DNA from: JBFWPF01 sp050250135
GTDB taxonomy: Bacteria; Chlamydiota; Chlamydiia; Chlamydiales; JAFEGQ01
DNA length: 41,153 nucleotides
Reading direction: 5' to 3'
Assembly (NCBI GenBank): GCA_050250135.1
Contig: JBFWPF010000016.1
Location: 1 to 41,153 of the forward strand
Shown one piece after another: positions 18,401 through 24,773 of the stretch. The translations under genes and the position numbers were made by a program. Below the pieces are notes generated by a model. That model was not told the DNA's origin. It ran no database searches and saw nothing but the letters and a program-made list of their open reading frames with translations. The first letter of the stretch is position 1; every line of letters starts with the position of its first letter.

Positions 18401-19068
18401 TCTAGATGGAAATGGCGTCGCTTGTGCATCTGTTCAAGACCCATGCAGAGATTGGTCGTCAAGTACCACCAAATAAGCTCTTGAAACTGGGTGTCTTTAA
18501 GAGCGCGGATGTAGGGCGCCAGCTTATCGACGCTACCAAGACCGGCAATGGGCATGAACTGGTAAAGCCGATTCCCCAGCCCCTCAGAGGAGATCCGGCA
18601 GCAATCGGTAGCACACAGGAGTTGCCTTGCATCCCGAAGAGCCTCTTGAATTTCATACTCCCACTTCTTGTCCTCAGTAACCTTGACGCCGATGTAAGTT
18701 CTGGCCTTTAGCGCATAGGCTATTCGAAAAAACCCCGAAGTCCCCTCCTTCTGCCACGAGGACCCCTTGCTGCCTCCTTCCGCAAGGATGTAGCCAACAC
18801 CCGTAGGCCAGGTGATCTGCCACCCCGTCTGCTCAAAAATCTCGTCGATGTGTCTCTTACGAAACCCCCGCAAAATAGCGTAGGAATCAAACTGCCCCTG
18901 CAAAGGGACAAAGGGGACCCCGTAGATCGCCATGAATAGCGTCCTATTAAGCTCAGCTAGCCGAAAAATCTGAATGCCTAGCAGGTCATGGATTCTCTTG
19001 CTAATCTCAGGGGGTAGAGAGCCGGTATCCGGGTCCTTGACACTGCCACCCGAACGGATCGGTTCCAT
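15490..19068 (-). CDS. Ser/Thr protein kinase-NB-ARC (STAND) ATPase-TPR fusion (1192 aa)
   Basis: Three signalling modules are joined in one chain. The first is a protein kinase (about 90-440) with the catalytic motif HLDVQGGN (Asp223), DFG (Asp241) and an APE motif (FAPERW). The activation region is long (about 100 residues), and the HRD Arg is replaced by Leu. The second is an NB-ARC/STAND NTPase (about 495-760) with P-loop GSGGVGKS (Lys525), Walker B YLIVFDNAED, ITAR and LGYLPLA. The third is about eight TPRs (875-1185). STAND proteins are ligand-gated switches: the repeat domain senses, the NTPase oligomerises, the N-terminal domain acts. By that logic the kinase would be the output (inference). 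The frame is open to a TTG at 19086; I prefer ATG 19068, with GGGGAATAGG upstream. No membrane helix is seen. It sits between dnaA and the lgt pair and is AT-richer than both, suggesting insertion. The substrate is unknown. Confidence 0.9.
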   Translation of the reverse strand: MEPIRSGGSVKDPDTGSLPPEISKRIHDLLGIQIFRLAELNRTLFMAIYGVPFVPLQGQFDSYAILRGFRKRHIDEIFEQTGWQITWPTGVGYILAEGGSKGSSWQKEGTSGFFRIAYALKARTYIGVKVTEDKKWEYEIQEALRDARQLLCATDCCRISSEGLGNRLYQFMPIAGLGSVDKLAPYIRALKDTQFQELIWWYLTTNLCMGLEQMHKRRHFHLDVQGGNLVVTHRGEVYLLDFGWTQAATRLRKSLMPSPSSLSEKGEKKFFLSKMIHAIDDFFSNKSSARVVDLPTFAPEKFEESNKGVDCFSGLHGGNHLHFAPERWMAQHQQRDPICDGEKIDGWSVGVFLLNLIKGGDDPFDRNALEYLVANTGTKRGPQVIRTHFQSKLSAIPELTDPAPNSLWSLIRGLLAVDPDDRLSPAAALSHQWVSETLERFGSQHEKVVNRLIEFVQSQTFEGLTSGSRSEQVATINRPLSPQQLPLPHFTDYVERTELQSKLTKRLLAPTLSTTILQGSGGVGKSKLALRLIHSTPIRDYFGVKLWFRGADQSNALEAQIMTIAAELGLVKGSATSEEAIKAFHRYLTDQSKPYLIVFDNAEDPELLEPYLPRGKGHLLITARTGKWPDATPVGVLSEEEAISLVSALLQVQPADSQKLAKELGYLPLAIVQASAYIRNQHLSVGDYLTLLRENESVILQADETLFGKNLPSSVGALWATTFKTLERIAPKSLALLDLVAYVAPDNIPKPFIHSLAGEEEGPIGVLVEYALLSHDGEGYSIHRLSQAVRRCWQQPQYQGNLIGEAIRVFNEVFQGRSSSRPQVQQYLPHGEMLQLRMEKYGPLPKGPDTKPLLLKFYGKMGDGEDELNLNKRVVFYYEKHIKISLELGDLKEEGRACCYLGNAHHRLGKSEKALAFQTRRLELAEKRGDRAEEGAASGSLGLLWQLFGEYSKAVKYYQKDLEIALERKDLVSASGAVCNLGNLYTFLGQSDLAIQCHTDALNFADLVGNDLMRVRALGNLGNVYYTMQNAEQAIQYQNQSLELAKAIGDLEGEGKAYSGLGNAYDVLKQYNMAITFHEKRLKVAEQLDNLPSMGIAYSNLGIAYLSLGEYRQAIFYGQKGYEVALQVGDLLGQAHSLANLGAAYSSLGDHSTAAEYLQKAYQLMLKVLGMFHPQTIQCAQSLLASLQQIQE

Positions 19069-19115
19069 GACGTACCTATTCCCCAAAAAGGATAGACAAT
19101 ATTATGGAGAACGAT

Positions 19116-19799
19116 TTACTGCAAATAAGATGATACAGGGGCTGTTTTCCCACACTTGACGTAAGGGAAAATGCACTCCTGAAAGGTCTCCTCAAACATC
19201 CCCTTCACAGCTGCGGCGGTCGGGGCGCCGTAGGCATGGAGGGTTACCGTAGGCTCACCTGAGGCGCGGGAGACAAAGCGGTGAATGAAGGGTGCGCTCT
19301 GGTCATCGTAGGAGAGATCGCCCGGCACAAGGCGCTCTTCGCTGATCGGCTCGGCTAAGCGGTTGGTCCCATCGGTAAGCTCCCGATACAACGTCTGATA
19401 AATTGAATTGCGGATGACGGTGACGGCGCAAGGGATCGGGTGGCGGTGGATCACCGAGCCGTAGGCGCGGCTATCGGGTACGCGTGCGAGGGCCTCCTCC
19501 TCATGGGGCCAGATGTAGACAAAGAGGGTGACCGGAAGGGGATCCCCTTCCCAGACCGGCTCCATGGTAAAACGTTGCTCCTCTCCCCGCCTATCAATCG
19601 CATAGGCCCCGACATCAAAGCCCCGTTGCAAGGCCATCTGCCCAATGGAGACAAGGTTGAGGGAGATCTCCTCAGCCGACTCCCAGCCGCCGCGGGCGAT
19701 CGCCTCCCCCATAATCTTCTGGTTACGGCCATGCTGCTCCGGATCGATGATAGCCGCGGAGAGGGAGGCCGAGAGGAGCAATAGGACAAGGATCTTCAT
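19116..19799 (-). CDS. Exported cupin-fold protein, cysteine-dioxygenase-like (227 aa)
   Basis: A signal peptide is visible (MKILVLLLLSASLSAA, about 1-16), so it probably acts in the periplasm. The mature part contains two His-bearing stretches reminiscent of thiol dioxygenases: SVIHRHPIPCAVTVI, then FIHRFVSRASGEPTVTLHAYG. The second closely resembles the IHRV..N.....SLH.Y pattern of cysteine dioxygenase. That family oxidises thiols with iron, but I cannot confirm the third metal ligand or the substrate. The start overlaps the lgt stop as ATGA, so it is translated together with lgt. A hypothetical gene follows lgt in Chlamydia too (CT253), and this may be its counterpart (inference). Confidence 0.75.
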   Translation of the reverse strand: MKILVLLLLSASLSAAIIDPEQHGRNQKIMGEAIARGGWESAEEISLNLVSIGQMALQRGFDVGAYAIDRRGEEQRFTMEPVWEGDPLPVTLFVYIWPHEEEALARVPDSRAYGSVIHRHPIPCAVTVIRNSIYQTLYRELTDGTNRLAEPISEERLVPGDLSYDDQSAPFIHRFVSRASGEPTVTLHAYGAPTAAAVKGMFEETFQECIFPYVKCGKTAPVSSYLQ

Positions 19800-20641
19800 G
19801 AGCTGACCTTACGGGCCTTTTTGCGCCCCGCCCAGACCGCTAAAGCGACCCCTCCTAGGATAAAGGGGATGCTGAGCCACTGGCCGGTGTTGAGGGCGCC
19901 GCTGGTGTAGGGCTCCTTGACCATCTCGAGGAGAAAGCGGCTGGCAAAGGTAAGGGAGAAAAAGAGGCCCGCTGCGCACCCCTCCCGGTTGCGAATAGGG
20001 GGGCGGCGGTAGGCGAGGTAGAGGAGGACAAATACCCCAAGATAGGCCAGCGCCTCGTAGAGCTGCACGGGGTGGCGGGGCTCGGGGATACTCCGATCAG
20101 CTGGGTGGCCGAAAATAACGGCCCACGGCAGAGCGGTAGGGGTGCCTAAGATCTCCTGATTCACAAAATTGCCCAGGCGGATAAAGAGGCACGCGATCGG
20201 AACCGACACGGCCATTAGGTCGACAAGGCGAAGAAAGGAAACGGGGTAGCGGCGCCCCACCCGCCATTGGAAAACGAGGAGCGCAGCCAAGATCCCCACT
20301 ACGCCGCCGTGAGAGGCCAGTCCCCCATGCCAGATCGCGATGATCTCCCCTGGATGGGCCCTGTAGTAGGCAAGGTCGTAGAAAAGGATGTGGCCAAGGC
20401 GAGCGCCGATGAGGGTGCCGATCACCACCGCCCATAGGAGGCGGTCGGCATAGAGGGAGGCACCTCGCTTAAAATCTTTAACGCCCCCCTCTGCCATCCG
20501 GCTAACCAGGAGCCGCTTGCTCCTTAGAAAGGAGAGGAAAAAGCCTAGGGCAAAGAGGACCCCATACCACACGAGGGGGCGGCCCAGCAGAGGGAGCTGG
20601 ATGAAAACAGGGTCGGGATCCCAAAATAGGCTAGCGAGCAT
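19796..20641 (-). CDS. lgt: Prolipoprotein diacylglyceryl transferase Lgt (281 aa)
   Basis: Lgt moves diacylglycerol from phosphatidylglycerol to the lipobox cysteine, the first step of lipoprotein maturation in the inner membrane. It shows seven or so membrane helices, an N-terminal WYGVLFALGF, the IGARLGHILFYD segment, the catalytic-region GGLASHGGVVG, and the Lgt signature region FIRLGNFVNQEILGTP followed by RHPVQLYEAL. The ATG at 20641 lies only 6 bp from the divergent rlmH start. There is therefore no space for a ribosome-binding site, and the promoter must lie inside rlmH or the transcript is nearly leaderless. The stop overlaps the cupin start. Confidence 0.96.
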   Translation of the reverse strand: MLASLFWDPDPVFIQLPLLGRPLVWYGVLFALGFFLSFLRSKRLLVSRMAEGGVKDFKRGASLYADRLLWAVVIGTLIGARLGHILFYDLAYYRAHPGEIIAIWHGGLASHGGVVGILAALLVFQWRVGRRYPVSFLRLVDLMAVSVPIACLFIRLGNFVNQEILGTPTALPWAVIFGHPADRSIPEPRHPVQLYEALAYLGVFVLLYLAYRRPPIRNREGCAAGLFFSLTFASRFLLEMVKEPYTSGALNTGQWLSIPFILGGVALAVWAGRKKARKVSS

Positions 20642-20647
20642 GGGACT

Positions 20648-21058
20648 ATGTTAAAGGTTACGATCTTTTTTGTGGGAAGGGAGCGCGGCGGTTGGGAGGG
20701 AGAGTACATCGAGAGACTCAAAGGAAATTGTTTAGTTGAATGGGTCGCCTGCAGAGGGGATGATCAGCTCACCGCTCGGCTCGAGCGGGAGAGGCAGGTC
20801 GTTTTGTTGGATCCGGCAGGGCAGCAGCTGGATAGCGAGGAGTTTAGCCGTTTTCTATTTGAGCAGCTGGAGGCTGGCGGCTCCCGACTTGCCCTCGCCA
20901 TTGGAGGGGCGGAGGGGCTTCCGCAGGCGCTCAGGAGCCGTTTTCCCATGATTAGCCTCTCGCGCCTCACCTTCCCCCACGAGCTGGTCCGGGTGATCCT
21001 CGCCGAGCAGCTTTACCGCGCCTTTGAGATCAGGAGGGGTTCTCCCTACCACAAGTAG
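20648..21058 (+). CDS. rlmH: 23S rRNA pseudouridine-1915 N3-methyltransferase RlmH (136 aa)
   Basis: This is a SPOUT-fold methyltransferase that modifies the 23S rRNA stem-loop 69 in assembled ribosomes. The C-terminal half carries the family motifs: the SAM-site AIGGAEGLP, then SLSRLTFPHELVRVILAEQL followed by YRA, and the terminal GSPYHK. At 136 residues it is about 20 shorter than most RlmH proteins, with the middle of the N-terminal half trimmed. No ribosome-binding site precedes the ATG at 20648. The last 29 bp overlap the end of the converging membrane-protein gene. Confidence 0.92.
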   Translation: MLKVTIFFVGRERGGWEGEYIERLKGNCLVEWVACRGDDQLTARLERERQVVLLDPAGQQLDSEEFSRFLFEQLEAGGSRLALAIGGAEGLPQALRSRFPMISLSRLTFPHELVRVILAEQLYRAFEIRRGSPYHK

Positions 21059-21518
21059 CGCACTTTAGGAGGGTGAGTGCCCCAATGGTGAGGGAGACGG
21101 CCACGCCGATGAGGAGGGGGCCTCGGATTTCGGGGGGAACCCCCATTGCTTTTAGTGAGATCCCGAGGGCGATCATGCTGGCTACGAAGAGGTAGTGGTG
21201 CCAGCTATAGAGGTGGTAGAGGGGGGCCCGCTCCGGCAGTGCCGCGATCCGGCGGGCGATCCGGAGGGCTGAGCGGCGCAGGGCCAGGCGCCCTTTCACC
21301 AGGCCAAGGAGGACCCCGAGAGTCATCAGAAGGGAGGCGGCCGACTCCCCTCCCCCGGTCCATCCCGTAAGGGCCGCGAAGAGGGGACCCCCGTCGGTGT
21401 GCAGGGCCCCCTGAAGGAGCCAAATTCCCTTAAGCCCCATCCAAGCGGCCACCCCAAACCAAATAAGAGCAGCGATTCGGCAATAAGCGGGTTTAGGAAA
21501 ATCAGAGGCCTGTGCCAT
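21030..21518 (-). CDS. Small integral membrane protein of unknown function (162 aa)
   Basis: About four hydrophobic helices are visible (roughly 13-35, 55-75, 105-125, 135-152), with an Arg-rich loop between the second and third (RLALRRSALRIARRIAALPER). A C-terminal CATCGREN with two cysteines lies after the last helix. I do not recognise a family. The start ATG 21518 lies 27 bp from the divergent PIN-TRAM start; no ribosome-binding site is evident. The 3' end overlaps rlmH by 29 bp. Confidence 0.65.
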   Translation of the reverse strand: MAQASDFPKPAYCRIAALIWFGVAAWMGLKGIWLLQGALHTDGGPLFAALTGWTGGGESAASLLMTLGVLLGLVKGRLALRRSALRIARRIAALPERAPLYHLYSWHHYLFVASMIALGISLKAMGVPPEIRGPLLIGVAVSLTIGALTLLKCATCGRENPS

Positions 21519-21545
21519 ATTGAGAGAAACCCTTTTTTCGTCACC

Positions 21546-22619
21546 ATGAAGATCTCCCGCCTTTTTGTCCGCACCCTTTTCCTCCTCCTCAGCCTCTTTT
21601 TTATGGCTGCCTACATTGGGGGGGCGCAGCCGACACCCCTTCGCATTGGAATCGGAGCGCTGATCGGCCTTGCGTACGGAGGGACCCTTATCGGTTTTGA
21701 GCAGCTCTTTCGCAAGGTTAACCTCCGCACCTTCAATGTGGTGATGGTGGGCCTTTTCTTTGGTTACCTCTTTGGCTTAGCCCTTCTCCTATGCCTTAAG
21801 GCGGTGGTCGCCACGACCCTCCTCTCCCCTACCTCGGAACTCTACGGGGTGATCAAGATCGCCCTCTTCCTTTTCGGCGCCTACATGGGGGTGTTGCTGG
21901 CCCTCCGGTCGGCCGACGAGCTCTACATCAGCCTCCCCTTTATCCGCCTCTCCAAAGGGCGGGAGGGGGGCAACGACCTCCTCCTTAGCCCTTCGGCGCT
22001 CACCGACCCCCGCCTCGTCGACCTAGCCGCTTCAGGGCTACTCGACCGGCGGCTGATCCTCCCCCGCTTTGTCGTGAGCGAGCTCTATGCCCAATCGGAG
22101 TACCCCGATGAGGGGGTCCGCCTCCGAGGGCGAAAGGGGATCGAGGCGGTCCAGCGGCTCCAGGGACTCGCCCACCTGGAGATGCGGGCCGCAGAGGCCG
22201 AATTCCCCGACGCCCATGACCCCTTCCAAAAGCTCGTCCGCCTCGCCCGCCTTTCGCGGGCCAATATCTTAACCGCCGACCCGACCCCCATTCAGCTCGC
22301 CCCTGAGGAGATCGTCCGGGTGGTCAACCTTAACACGGTAGCCCAGGCGCTTAAGCCGATCGCTCAGGGAAGCGAGTCGTTTGTGATCAAGATCCAGCGC
22401 TACGGCAAAGGGCGCGACCAGGGGGTGGGCTATACCGAAGAGGGGGCGATGGTGGTCGTCAATGGGGGAGGAGACTATATCGGTGAGGAGGTAAAGGTCC
22501 GGGTGATTTCGATGCAGCAGACCACAGCGGGAAGGATCATCTTCTGCAACCTCGAGGAAGAGGAGTTTGGAGACTACTCCCGAAGGAGAAGGGATGAGTA
22601 CGAGCTATCCCGGAATTGA
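21546..22619 (+). CDS. YacL-like membrane PIN-TRAM domain protein (357 aa)
   Basis: Four predicted membrane helices (about 1-125) precede a PIN-like domain (about 145-260) and a C-terminal TRAM domain (about 275-350, around YTEEGAMVVVNGGGDYIGEEV), the arrangement of Bacillus YacL. The PIN part keeps LILPRFVVSELYAQSE and the RLRGRKG motif. The LDTS motif that normally supplies the first metal-binding Asp reads LSPSALTD here, so nuclease activity may be lost. TRAM domains bind RNA. The ATG at 21546 has no evident ribosome-binding site. The last 26 bp overlap acpS, so it starts a tightly packed run PIN-TRAM-acpS-trxB-OMP. Confidence 0.85.
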   Translation: MKISRLFVRTLFLLLSLFFMAAYIGGAQPTPLRIGIGALIGLAYGGTLIGFEQLFRKVNLRTFNVVMVGLFFGYLFGLALLLCLKAVVATTLLSPTSELYGVIKIALFLFGAYMGVLLALRSADELYISLPFIRLSKGREGGNDLLLSPSALTDPRLVDLAASGLLDRRLILPRFVVSELYAQSEYPDEGVRLRGRKGIEAVQRLQGLAHLEMRAAEAEFPDAHDPFQKLVRLARLSRANILTADPTPIQLAPEEIVRVVNLNTVAQALKPIAQGSESFVIKIQRYGKGRDQGVGYTEEGAMVVVNGGGDYIGEEVKVRVISMQQTTAGRIIFCNLEEEEFGDYSRRRRDEYELSRN

Positions 22620-22968
22620 TCTGGTGGAGATCGCCCGCTTTGCCGAGTCGGTCGAGCGGCAGGGAGAGCCCTTCCTCAAGCGGCTCTTTACCCCAAGCGA
22701 GCTCGCCTACTGCCGCCGCTTTGCCGATCCCCTCCCCCACTACGCCGCCCGCTTTGCGGCAAAAGAGGCTGTCGCCAAAGCGCTCGAGTGTGGCATCGGC
22801 GAGCACCTCTCCTGGCACGACGTCGAAGTCGGCCACACGGCAACCGGCTCCCCCACCGTTACCCTCTCAGAGCGGGCCCAGAAACGGTTTGGCGATCCCC
22901 ACCTCACCCTTTCGCTCAGCCACTCCAGAACATTAGCTACCGCCATCGTTATAAGGAACAAGCCATGA
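22594..22968 (+). CDS. acpS: Holo-[acyl-carrier-protein] synthase AcpS (124 aa)
   Basis: AcpS transfers phosphopantetheine from CoA to the serine of AcpP, activating it for fatty-acid synthesis. The N-terminal GIDLVEIARF carries the first metal-binding Asp, and FAAKEAVAKAL is the second family motif; the length is normal. The start is ATG 22594, with AAGGAGAAGG upstream inside the end of the PIN-TRAM gene. The stop overlaps the trxB start as ATGA. Its substrate gene acpP is at 32100. Confidence 0.95.
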   Translation: MSTSYPGIDLVEIARFAESVERQGEPFLKRLFTPSELAYCRRFADPLPHYAARFAAKEAVAKALECGIGEHLSWHDVEVGHTATGSPTVTLSERAQKRFGDPHLTLSLSHSRTLATAIVIRNKP

Positions 22969-23912
22969 ACCACCATCACCGCGTCATCATCATCGGATCG
23001 GGGCCGGCCGGCTACACCGCCGCCCTCTACACCGCGCGGGCCGAGCTCCAGCCGGTCCTCTTCGAGGGATTCTACTCGGGCCCGGCTGGTGGCCAGCTGA
23101 TGACCACCACCGAAGTGGAAAACTACCCCGGCTTCCCCGAGGGGATTACCGGCCCGAAGATGATGGAGGCCTTTCGGATGCAGGCGCAGCGATTTGGCAC
23201 AACCCTCCTTACCGAAGATGTCAAGTCGGTCGACCTCTCCTCCCGCCCCTTCAAGGTCAACGGGACCAAGCATCAGCTTACCGCCGATGCGGTGATCATT
23301 GCCACCGGCGCCACCGCCAAGCGGCTCGACATCCCGGGCACACGGGACGACGAGTTTTGGCAAAAGGGGGTCACCGCCTGCGCCATCTGCGACGGCGCCA
23401 TGCCCATCTTCCGCAATAAGCCCGTCTTTGTTATCGGCGGCGGCGACTCAGCCATGGAGGAGGCCCTCTTTATGACCCGCTACGCTAGCCACGTCCACAT
23501 CCTCCACCGGCGGGATGAGCTGCGCGCCTCCAAGATCATGGGAGAGCGGGCCCAACGCTCGCCCAAGATCACTATCCGCTGGAACAGCGTGGCCCTCAAA
23601 GTCGAAGGGGAAAACACCGTTCAGAGTGTGACCGTTCAAAACGTCCAGACGAAAGAGGAAAAAAAGTACGAGGCGGCGGGTGTCTTCTTTGCTATCGGCC
23701 ACACCCCCAACACGGCCTTCCTTAACGGGCAGCTCCCCCTGCACGAAAATGGCTACCTCAAGGTGAAGCCCGGCACCAGCTACACCAGCATCGAAGGGGT
23801 TTTTGCCGCCGGCGATGTCTACGACCACGTCTACCGGCAGGCGATCACCGCCGCCGGCTCGGGGTGTATGGCGGCAATCGACGCTGAGCGCTGGCTCGCC
23901 GCCCAAGAATGA
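22965..23912 (+). CDS. trxB: Thioredoxin reductase TrxB (315 aa)
   Basis: This FAD enzyme passes electrons from NADPH to thioredoxin. An FAD-binding IIIGSGPAGYTAALYTARA lies at the N-terminus, the redox pair is CAIC (Cys139, Cys142) followed by DG, the NADPH site is IGGGDSAMEEA, and the second FAD motif is GVFAAGDV. Length and order are canonical. The start ATG 22965 overlaps the acpS stop, with AAGGA upstream. The acpS-trxB pairing is as in Chlamydia (CT100-CT099). The stop overlaps the next start (ATGA). Confidence 0.97.
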   Translation: MNHHHRVIIIGSGPAGYTAALYTARAELQPVLFEGFYSGPAGGQLMTTTEVENYPGFPEGITGPKMMEAFRMQAQRFGTTLLTEDVKSVDLSSRPFKVNGTKHQLTADAVIIATGATAKRLDIPGTRDDEFWQKGVTACAICDGAMPIFRNKPVFVIGGGDSAMEEALFMTRYASHVHILHRRDELRASKIMGERAQRSPKITIRWNSVALKVEGENTVQSVTVQNVQTKEEKKYEAAGVFFAIGHTPNTAFLNGQLPLHENGYLKVKPGTSYTSIEGVFAAGDVYDHVYRQAITAAGSGCMAAIDAERWLAAQE

Positions 23913-24703
23913 TTAAATGGTGCCTCCTCATCACTCTCCCCCTAGCGGCTCTCCAAACCCAACCCTGGTTTGGCCCCCTCTTCCAACCCGAGCTCAGGGG
24001 CGACGCCTTCTACCTCTATAGCCCCAAGGCCGACACCGCCTTCGGGGTGCGCAACATTACCGAGCAGAGGGAGACCCTCTACGGCAGCCTGATGATCACC
24101 CCTTGGTTCAACTGGTCGGCCGAGGTCGAGCTCGCCGTCAGCCACACCCACCAGCGGCACACCACCTTCTTCGACTTTGGCCGCCTCACCGCCCGCTACC
24201 TCCTCCTCAACGAATTCGAAGGGAGCCCCGCCAGCATGACCCTCGGCACCTCCCTTACCCTCCCCTCCGACACCTCGGTCAGATGCCCCGCCACCTACCA
24301 GCTCGACCTCCCCACCCTCTCCTTCCACTCGGCCATAGGCAAGGAAATTTTTTACTATACAACATGGAAGTGGCGCCTTTGGGCCTTTGGAGCCTGCCAC
24401 ATCCCCTTTAACGGCCCTCCCCACCTCCAGGGGATCCTCTACGCGGAGCGCAACCTCTGGGACTGTCAGTTTGTCCGTTTCCTAGTCGACGGCCATATGG
24501 GCTTGGGCGACCGCCCCTTTAACCCTCACCAGTTCAATGGCTACGGGCCGATCCAGACCCGTCGGATCCTTTTGGGCCTCCGCTATGCGATCCGGGCCTT
24601 TTGGGACGGCGACATCCATGTCCAGTACCAGTACACGGTCTACGCCAAAAATACCGGCCTTGAAACCCACCGCCTTTTTGTCGGCTTCTTCTACCCGATT
24701 TAG
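23909..24703 (+). CDS. Predicted outer-membrane beta-barrel protein (264 aa)
   Basis: The N-terminus is a signal peptide (MIKWCLLITLPLAALQTQ, about 1-18). The rest is a run of alternating, aromatic-rich strands (WFNWSAEVELAV, RILLGLRYAIRAFW, DIHVQYQYTVYAKN) ending in RLFVGFFYPI, the look of an outer-membrane barrel, though the last residue is Ile and not the usual Phe. I do not recognise the family. Its start overlaps the trxB stop, so it is the last gene of that run. BamA, needed to insert such proteins, is at 36584. Confidence 0.7.
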   Translation: MIKWCLLITLPLAALQTQPWFGPLFQPELRGDAFYLYSPKADTAFGVRNITEQRETLYGSLMITPWFNWSAEVELAVSHTHQRHTTFFDFGRLTARYLLLNEFEGSPASMTLGTSLTLPSDTSVRCPATYQLDLPTLSFHSAIGKEIFYYTTWKWRLWAFGACHIPFNGPPHLQGILYAERNLWDCQFVRFLVDGHMGLGDRPFNPHQFNGYGPIQTRRILLGLRYAIRAFWDGDIHVQYQYTVYAKNTGLETHRLFVGFFYPI

Positions 24704-24739
24704 AATATTTACTTTATATTCTTAAATCACAGAACATTA

Positions 24740-24745
24740 TATAAT
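24740..24745 (+). promoter_or_regulatory. Probable -10 box for the F-box/ankyrin gene
   Basis: A consensus TATAAT lies 29 bp upstream of the ATG at 24774, in a strikingly AT-rich 70-bp gap. No good -35 box is seen 17 bp upstream, so the gene may need an activator or a different sigma factor. Confidence 0.5.
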
Positions 24746-24773
24746 ATTCCCATTAAAGAAACGGGACATAGAG

